Origin: Gammaproteobacteria bacterium RIFCSPLOWO2_02_FULL_56_15
GTDB lineage: Bacteria > Pseudomonadota > Gammaproteobacteria > Eutrophobiales > Eutrophobiaceae
Length of the DNA: 10,396 bases
Reading direction: 5' to 3'
NCBI GenBank assembly: GCA_001801825.1
Contig: MGYR01000046.1
Location: 412-10,807, forward strand
In this document: piece by piece, positions 6,742 through 10,396 of the stretch
How positions within the stretch are numbered: the stretch's first letter is position 1
Layout of the letters: the number at the start of each line of letters is the position of its first letter
Made by a program: the position numbers and the translations under genes
The notes under the pieces: model-generated
The model's database searches: none
What the model was told of the DNA's origin: nothing
The model's input: the letters and a program-made list of their open reading frames with translations, nothing else

Positions 6742-6765
6742 GCGGGCGTTAACCTGATGGCCCGC
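6742..6765 (-). repeat. GC inverted repeat around the thiI stop codon
   Basis: GCGGGC (6742-6747) and GCCCGC (6760-6765) are perfect inverted copies with a 12-base loop that contains the thiI TAA stop (6749-6751). No T-run follows, so a rho-independent terminator is not supported. The hairpin could stabilise the thiI 3' end or limit read-through into gloC. Confidence 0.3.
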
Positions 6766-8041
6766 TCCCGCATTCAAATTCCAGGCACGTCAGATCTTCC
6801 ATAGTCCGCTTGATGAGTTGCTTGTAGTCCGGCAGGAGCTTACGCTCCAGGGTTAGCAGATCCTCATGGATGGATCTGGTTTTGGGATTACCGGCAATCA
6901 ACGCGCAACAATCCTTGTACGGTTCGATGGATATCTCATAGGTGCCTATACCTCGTGCGATGCTGATAATTTCATCCTTGTTGGTTCCAACCAACGGCCT
7001 GAATAGCGGCATCTCAATGCAACGTGATGTACTGACAAGATTCTCAAGAGTCTGGGATGCCACCTGGCCCAGACTGTCGCCATTTACGAGGGCCAGGGCC
7101 TTGATCCTGCCGGCAAGCTGCTCCGCAATCCGCATCAGGAACCTCCTGAAAAGCACCAATTCGTAACCTGAAGGGTGCCCACGCAGTGCCAGGTCAAAAT
7201 ATGTATTAGGAGCAACAAATAACCTTGACTTTATCGTGTACCGGCTGAGTTCCCGCGCAAGTCGCCCGATCACCGAATCTGCAACTTCCTGCCAGCTTCG
7301 GTGGCTCGCTGACAGGTGGAAAAGATCGACATTGCAACCACGCCTCGCCATGGAGAAAACTGCTACAGGCGAATCGATTCCACCCGAGAGCAATGCCAGG
7401 ACCCTACCACCGCTACCCACCGGAAGTCCACCTACCCCCTTGAGTTTGTTGGCATAGAGATAGAGGCCATCAGGATAGGCATCGATATAGAAAGTGCGGT
7501 CCGGTCGTTTGAGGTTGACCTTGTTCCACCCTGTATCCTGCAGGATCACTGCACCCAGACGCTCTCCCATCTCGCGCGAGGTCGTCGGCAGGGACTTGTC
7601 GACCCGGTTGAATCTCACTGCGAAACTTGCATCCTTTATAAAATAGATACTGGCAAGTTCCACGATTTCAGATTCCAGGATCTCCCAGTTGATCTGATTG
7701 TTGTCATCGAGCATCTGATGAGGAGGGATCCAGCGGGTGGCCGCGATGGAAGAAATCCCAGCTACCTTCTGCATCAAGGAGAGAACCTGTGGTACTTCAG
7801 CCTCCTGTTTCTCCGGGACGATAATACAGACTCGACCTCTGGAGGCGCCTGCGTTCCAGTGGTAGCCGGCGCGCAGGAGAATATGGCGGACATTCCGCTC
7901 AAGTGCCCGCTGGAAATCAGACTGGTTTTTGCCCTTCAGCGTAATATCGGGAGCATGCAATAGAACCCTGTGCCGTCCAGAGCTTGTTTTAACGAGGCGT
8001 TCTGAATTGGCGCCTGAACCGTTTGTGGATTCTTCAATCAA
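6749..8041 (-). CDS. thiI: tRNA 4-thiouridine synthase ThiI, short form without rhodanese domain
   Basis: ThiI adenylates U8 of tRNA and replaces its oxygen with sulfur, giving 4-thiouridine; in some bacteria it also passes sulfur to thiamine synthesis. The 430-residue product has ITLKGKNQ near the N terminus (33-40), a THUMP region (about 70-200), the PP-loop LLSGGIDSP (217-225), NGDSLGQVASQT (320-331) and EPYKDCCALI (373-382). It ends where E. coli ThiI (482 residues) continues into a rhodanese domain, so it resembles the Bacillus/archaeal length class. The KDCC cysteines (378-379) and C-terminal C419 and C424 are the visible candidates for sulfur chemistry. The start is a TTG with only a weak AGG upstream; no ATG or GTG is available before the conserved region, and a stop lies 11 codons upstream. 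gloC lies 77 bases downstream on the same strand. Confidence 0.9.
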   Translation of the reverse strand: MIEESTNGSGANSERLVKTSSGRHRVLLHAPDITLKGKNQSDFQRALERNVRHILLRAGYHWNAGASRGRVCIIVPEKQEAEVPQVLSLMQKVAGISSIAATRWIPPHQMLDDNNQINWEILESEIVELASIYFIKDASFAVRFNRVDKSLPTTSREMGERLGAVILQDTGWNKVNLKRPDRTFYIDAYPDGLYLYANKLKGVGGLPVGSGGRVLALLSGGIDSPVAVFSMARRGCNVDLFHLSASHRSWQEVADSVIGRLARELSRYTIKSRLFVAPNTYFDLALRGHPSGYELVLFRRFLMRIAEQLAGRIKALALVNGDSLGQVASQTLENLVSTSRCIEMPLFRPLVGTNKDEIISIARGIGTYEISIEPYKDCCALIAGNPKTRSIHEDLLTLERKLLPDYKQLIKRTMEDLTCLEFECGSGPSG

Positions 8042-8080
8042 TTGGCCGGACCTAAAAATGGATGGGATTTCGAATTACCC

Positions 8081-8097
8081 GGTCTCCATTGGAGATC
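8081..8097. repeat. Short hairpin in the thiI leader region
   Basis: GGTCTCC and GGAGATC flank ATT and pair completely if one G-U pair is allowed when read as plus-strand RNA. Read as thiI leader RNA, one pair is lost. It lies between the candidate thiI -10 box and the TTG start. Role unknown. Confidence 0.25.
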
Positions 8098-8110
8098 GCA
8101 GAGTAAAAAG

Positions 8111-8116
8111 ATTATA
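8111..8116 (-). promoter_or_regulatory. Candidate -10 box for thiI
   Basis: Read on the minus strand, this is a perfect TATAAT about 70 bases before the thiI TTG, giving a leader of roughly 60 bases. The -35 at 17 bases is weak (ATTTCC). It is next to the plus-strand TTGACA at 8119-8124, so promoters for the two divergent genes would overlap. Confidence 0.4.
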
Positions 8117-8118
8117 GT

Positions 8119-8124
8119 TTGACA
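8119..8124 (+). promoter_or_regulatory. Candidate -35 box for the NYN-domain gene
   Basis: A perfect TTGACA lies 23 bases before the ATG at 8148. The position 16-17 bases downstream (CGGATT or GGATTC) is a poor -10 and would start the transcript almost at or inside the start codon. The box may therefore be chance, or the transcript may be nearly leaderless. Confidence 0.2.
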
Positions 8125-8147
8125 AAGCATGCGGGAAATACGGATTC

Positions 8148-8732
8148 ATGTCATCACAAAACACATCTCAAGTCACCATCAGCCAGTCCGTCGCCATTCT
8201 GGTGGATGGCAACAATATGGAGCGCAGTATTCACGGTAAAACCAGTGATACACAGACCATGCTGAACTTTGATACTTTGATCCCCAGACTGCTCGACAAT
8301 CGTGGGTTGAACCGGCTCATCTATTTCCGGGAGGGTAGAAATATCTCAGAGAAGCTTCAGGAACGATTATACGTTAACTATCACGGGTCTGTCAGGCCAT
8401 GTCACAAGAGCGCCGACATCCCACTGACAATCAATGCGATGCAACTGGCCAGCAAGGTGGATTCAATCATTATCATGTCCGGAGATTCTGACTTTGTTGA
8501 ACTTGTCCGGCACCTGAAAAGTGAGGGAGTGCGGGTGGAGATCGCGGCAATTGCCAGCACGGCTTCACGGTTCTTGCTTGAAGAGGCTGATTATTTCCAC
8601 GAAATCACGGAAGCGGACTGGTTCACGCTGCCGCAAAAAAAAGTCTCCCGAAATAAACGGAAAAGAAAACAGCCCGCTGGTGATGCCAAGGTCACTCCGA
8701 CGCCCGATCCGTCCAGTCCTGCTCCTGAGTAA
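8148..8732 (+). CDS. NYN-domain protein (LabA/DUF88 family, PIN-like putative nuclease)
   Basis: This 194-residue protein has one NYN domain (about residues 14-155), the PIN-like fold of the LabA/DUF88 family, whose members are proposed or shown to be metal-dependent RNases. The expected acidic residues are visible: D20 in VAILVDGNN, D90 in HKSADIPLTINA, D113 and D115 in MSGDSDF, and D148 in EEADYF. The tail is distinctive: a basic run KKVSRNKRKRK (164-174), then a proline-rich end, which suggests RNA contact or flexible tethering. ATG 8148 has a GGGA 11 bases upstream. It is transcribed away from thiI. Its last 41 bases overlap the 3' end of the uridylyltransferase gene on the other strand. 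No partner toxin, antitoxin or defence gene is adjacent. The substrate is unknown. Confidence 0.88.
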   Translation: MSSQNTSQVTISQSVAILVDGNNMERSIHGKTSDTQTMLNFDTLIPRLLDNRGLNRLIYFREGRNISEKLQERLYVNYHGSVRPCHKSADIPLTINAMQLASKVDSIIIMSGDSDFVELVRHLKSEGVRVEIAAIASTASRFLLEEADYFHEITEADWFTLPQKKVSRNKRKRKQPAGDAKVTPTPDPSSPAPE

Positions 8733-10113
8733 TCACTGCACCCGCAGGAATAATAACCCGGCTGCCCCCTCCGTTCTTCAGGAAAACGCTTCCCTGTAAT
8801 ACAACGCCTCTGGCGAAACCGATATCACCTTCGATCTCGAGTTTGCTACAGGCCAGCAAGGATGGAACGCCTTCCGGAAATCGGTATTCATAATCATCGA
8901 TGAGCCTGAAGTAGCGATCATCCAGCATGATTTCCGGCATCTTCTTCCTATTCGGATCCGCAGCAAGCAGATGATAATCCTTGTTCAACCTGTACAGGTC
9001 TGACTGGACAAGGAGTAAATCAACCGTGGTTTTTACCGGAGTGAATCGGCTCCGTGGCACCCGGATCGCAGCTGCACCCTTGAAGACCGATATCGCCGAA
9101 CCCATGGCTGTCTCCAATTGATACACTGGTGTGGAATCAGGATCACGGGGATTAACCGTTTTGGCATTGCGGATCAAAGACAGGCCCAATACATTGCCCC
9201 TGGCCGCCATAGCCTCTCTGAGCGACGCAAGGTTCAACCAGATATTATTGGTATTGAAATAGCTATAGCGATCGATATCCTGGAAAGATTCCATTTCGCC
9301 TTCCGGGCATTGGGCGGATTCCCTCAATATCAACTGACCATCGAACCTGCGGGCCAGATGTCCTCCCTTGCTGTCGGCTTTGGTCCGATCCGCCACCTCC
9401 ATCAGAAAGGGCAACTGATTTTTCACAAGATAGCCAAGTAATGATTCATCCAGGACCGCGCCGAGGTTATCGGAATTCGAGATAAAGGCATATCTGTAGC
9501 CTTTCACCAGCAGTTTGTCCAGCATGCCGCTGGTCAACAGGGAGGGATATATGTCTCCGTGTCCTGGAGGATTCCACTCCAATTCCGGCGCCTGAGACCA
9601 GGTAACCGGGCTGAGATCTGATCGCTTTATTTTCGGCACTTTATGTTGGAGGAAATCCTGGTCCAGTCCAAAACGGTCCAGTGCAGGATACCTGCCGAGT
9701 ACAACCAGCGAATCTGCATGGGTTGCAAAACTGTTCATTAACAATAACGGCACCTGTTTGCATTCCGCCTGCCGGATAATAATATCCAGGAAACAGAGGT
9801 CATGTTTTACCCTGATCAGCGATTTTGCCTGTTCCATTCCCATGGATGTGCCTAACCCGCCATTAAGCTTGATCATGATCGTGTTCTGTAGCACCTCACT
9901 ACCGACCGATCGGTAATCATCACTCATTGCTTCGATATCGGGGAGACCTGTCACTGGAAGGATGTCATCATCCGAAATCAGACCGGTATCCCCCGCTACC
10001 AATTGCAGATAGTGATGCTTGAAATTAGCTATCACGATCTTGGGTATATCCTTGGATCGCATCCTTTTCTCAAATGGGGCGAATAGTAACTCCAAGGGTG
10101 CTTTATTCATCAT
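8692..10113 (-). CDS. UTP-glucose-1-phosphate uridylyltransferase, UGP2 (eukaryote-like) type
   Basis: This enzyme should make UDP-glucose from UTP and glucose 1-phosphate, feeding glycogen, trehalose, lipopolysaccharide or exopolysaccharide synthesis in the cytoplasm. The 473-residue length matches the UDPGP (UGP2-like) family rather than the shorter bacterial GalU family of about 300 residues. Motifs in order are the nucleotide loop KLNGGLGTSMG (82-92), NPPGHGDIYPSL (181-192), ISNSDNLGA (211-219), FNTNNIW (286-292) and RSRFTPVKTTVDLL (354-367). A C-terminal beta-helix-like region follows (about 420-460). Of two tandem ATGs, 10113 is best placed after GAAGAAGAGGG. It starts 15 bases after the Sel1-repeat gene, so they are probably co-transcribed, and its end overlaps the NYN gene by 41 bases. 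Another UDP-sugar substrate cannot be excluded. Confidence 0.9.
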   Translation of the reverse strand: MMNKAPLELLFAPFEKRMRSKDIPKIVIANFKHHYLQLVAGDTGLISDDDILPVTGLPDIEAMSDDYRSVGSEVLQNTIMIKLNGGLGTSMGMEQAKSLIRVKHDLCFLDIIIRQAECKQVPLLLMNSFATHADSLVVLGRYPALDRFGLDQDFLQHKVPKIKRSDLSPVTWSQAPELEWNPPGHGDIYPSLLTSGMLDKLLVKGYRYAFISNSDNLGAVLDESLLGYLVKNQLPFLMEVADRTKADSKGGHLARRFDGQLILRESAQCPEGEMESFQDIDRYSYFNTNNIWLNLASLREAMAARGNVLGLSLIRNAKTVNPRDPDSTPVYQLETAMGSAISVFKGAAAIRVPRSRFTPVKTTVDLLLVQSDLYRLNKDYHLLAADPNRKKMPEIMLDDRYFRLIDDYEYRFPEGVPSLLACSKLEIEGDIGFARGVVLQGSVFLKNGGGSRVIIPAGAVITQEQDWTDRASE

Positions 10114-10128
10114 CCCGATCCCTCTTCT

Positions 10129-10396
10129 TCAGGAACCGTATTCCAGACTTAGCCGCTCACCCAGGACTCCACCCTTGAGCAATTCCTCACGGCTCATCTT
10201 TTTCCGGAGTTTTTTCAGTACTGTCCTGGCATGGGGTTCATCTGCTGTCGCCGCTGCAAATAACCAGCCATACGCCTTGATATAATCCTTCGTCACACCT
10301 CTGCCCTTGCTGTACATCACGCCCAGGGAATATTGGGCAGGGGGATAACCCGACTCTGCCGCCCTGGTGAACCAGTTAAAGGCTACGACATCATCC
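10129..10396 (-). CDS. Sel1-repeat (TPR-like) protein, C-terminal part
   Basis: The frame enters from the right edge and gives 88 codons before a TGA at 10131-10129. It shows one clear Sel1-like repeat, AFNWFTRAAESGYPPAQYSL followed by GVMYSKGRGVTKDYIKAYGW, and then AAATADEPHA and a charged tail ending LGERLSLEYGS. Sel1 repeats form alpha-helical solenoids used in protein-protein contacts, often in the periplasm or envelope. The N terminus, any signal peptide and the repeat number lie outside the window. An internal GTG-ATG at 10320-10315 is within a repeat and is not a real start. It is 15 bases upstream of the uridylyltransferase, with whose translation it may be coupled. The role cannot be told from this fragment. 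Confidence 0.85.
   Translation of the reverse strand, partial: DDVVAFNWFTRAAESGYPPAQYSLGVMYSKGRGVTKDYIKAYGWLFAAATADEPHARTVLKKLRKKMSREELLKGGVLGERLSLEYGS

Noticed and set aside
7316..7963. A 215-codon plus-strand reading frame inside thiI
   Set aside because: It is antisense to ThiI, whose PP-loop and KDCC motifs identify the coding strand.

Overview
The window looks like part of a bacterial chromosome of moderate GC content, most likely from a gammaproteobacterium. The reasons are a YcbL/GloC-type metallo-hydrolase very close to the enterobacterial family, a FimX-like receiver/GGDEF/EAL protein, and the general gene style. The fused 2-oxoacid:ferredoxin oxidoreductase and the UGP2-type uridylyltransferase fit a sulfur-oxidising or otherwise chemotrophic lineage, but that placement is inference. 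No mobile elements, CRISPR arrays, rRNA or tRNA genes were seen.

Layout. (1) Positions 1-669, minus strand: the N-terminal third of a fused gamma/alpha 2-oxoacid:ferredoxin oxidoreductase (KorA type), cut by the window edge. (2) 670-1066: a 397-base non-coding divergent region with two inverted repeats and a TATAAT box facing right. (3) 1067-3173, plus strand: three overlapping genes forming a molybdenum-hydroxylase maturation operon, namely the XdhC/CoxI N-terminal domain, the XdhC Rossmann domain on a separate gene, and a molybdopterin-binding protein. No hydroxylase gene is present in the window. (4) 3174-3307: AT-rich promoter region with a perfect AT-only dyad. (5) 3308-5996, plus strand: a receiver-GGDEF-EAL protein in which both c-di-GMP enzyme domains are degenerate, followed after 49 bases by a small protein with MshEN-like motifs plus a cyclic-nucleotide-binding domain, started at a TTG codon. 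(6) 8041-6003, minus strand: thiI, in the short form without rhodanese, then gloC. (7) 8148-8732, plus strand: a NYN/LabA-like putative nuclease, divergent from thiI. (8) 10396-8692, minus strand: the C-terminal end of a Sel1-repeat protein followed by a UGP2-type UTP-glucose-1-phosphate uridylyltransferase, whose 3' end overlaps that of the NYN gene.

How the genes may work together. The operon at 1067-3173 should supply and insert the mature molybdenum cofactor into a xanthine-dehydrogenase/CO-dehydrogenase-type enzyme encoded elsewhere. The pair at 3308-5996 is the most interesting part. A phospho-receiver on an apparently catalytically dead c-di-GMP scaffold sits next to a protein combining motifs related to the c-di-GMP-binding domain of type II secretion/type IV pilus ATPases with a cNMP pocket. 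This suggests a signalling module joining phosphorylation, c-di-GMP and cyclic mononucleotide inputs. The remaining genes are housekeeping: tRNA thiolation or thiamine sulfur transfer, methylglyoxal detoxification, and UDP-glucose supply.
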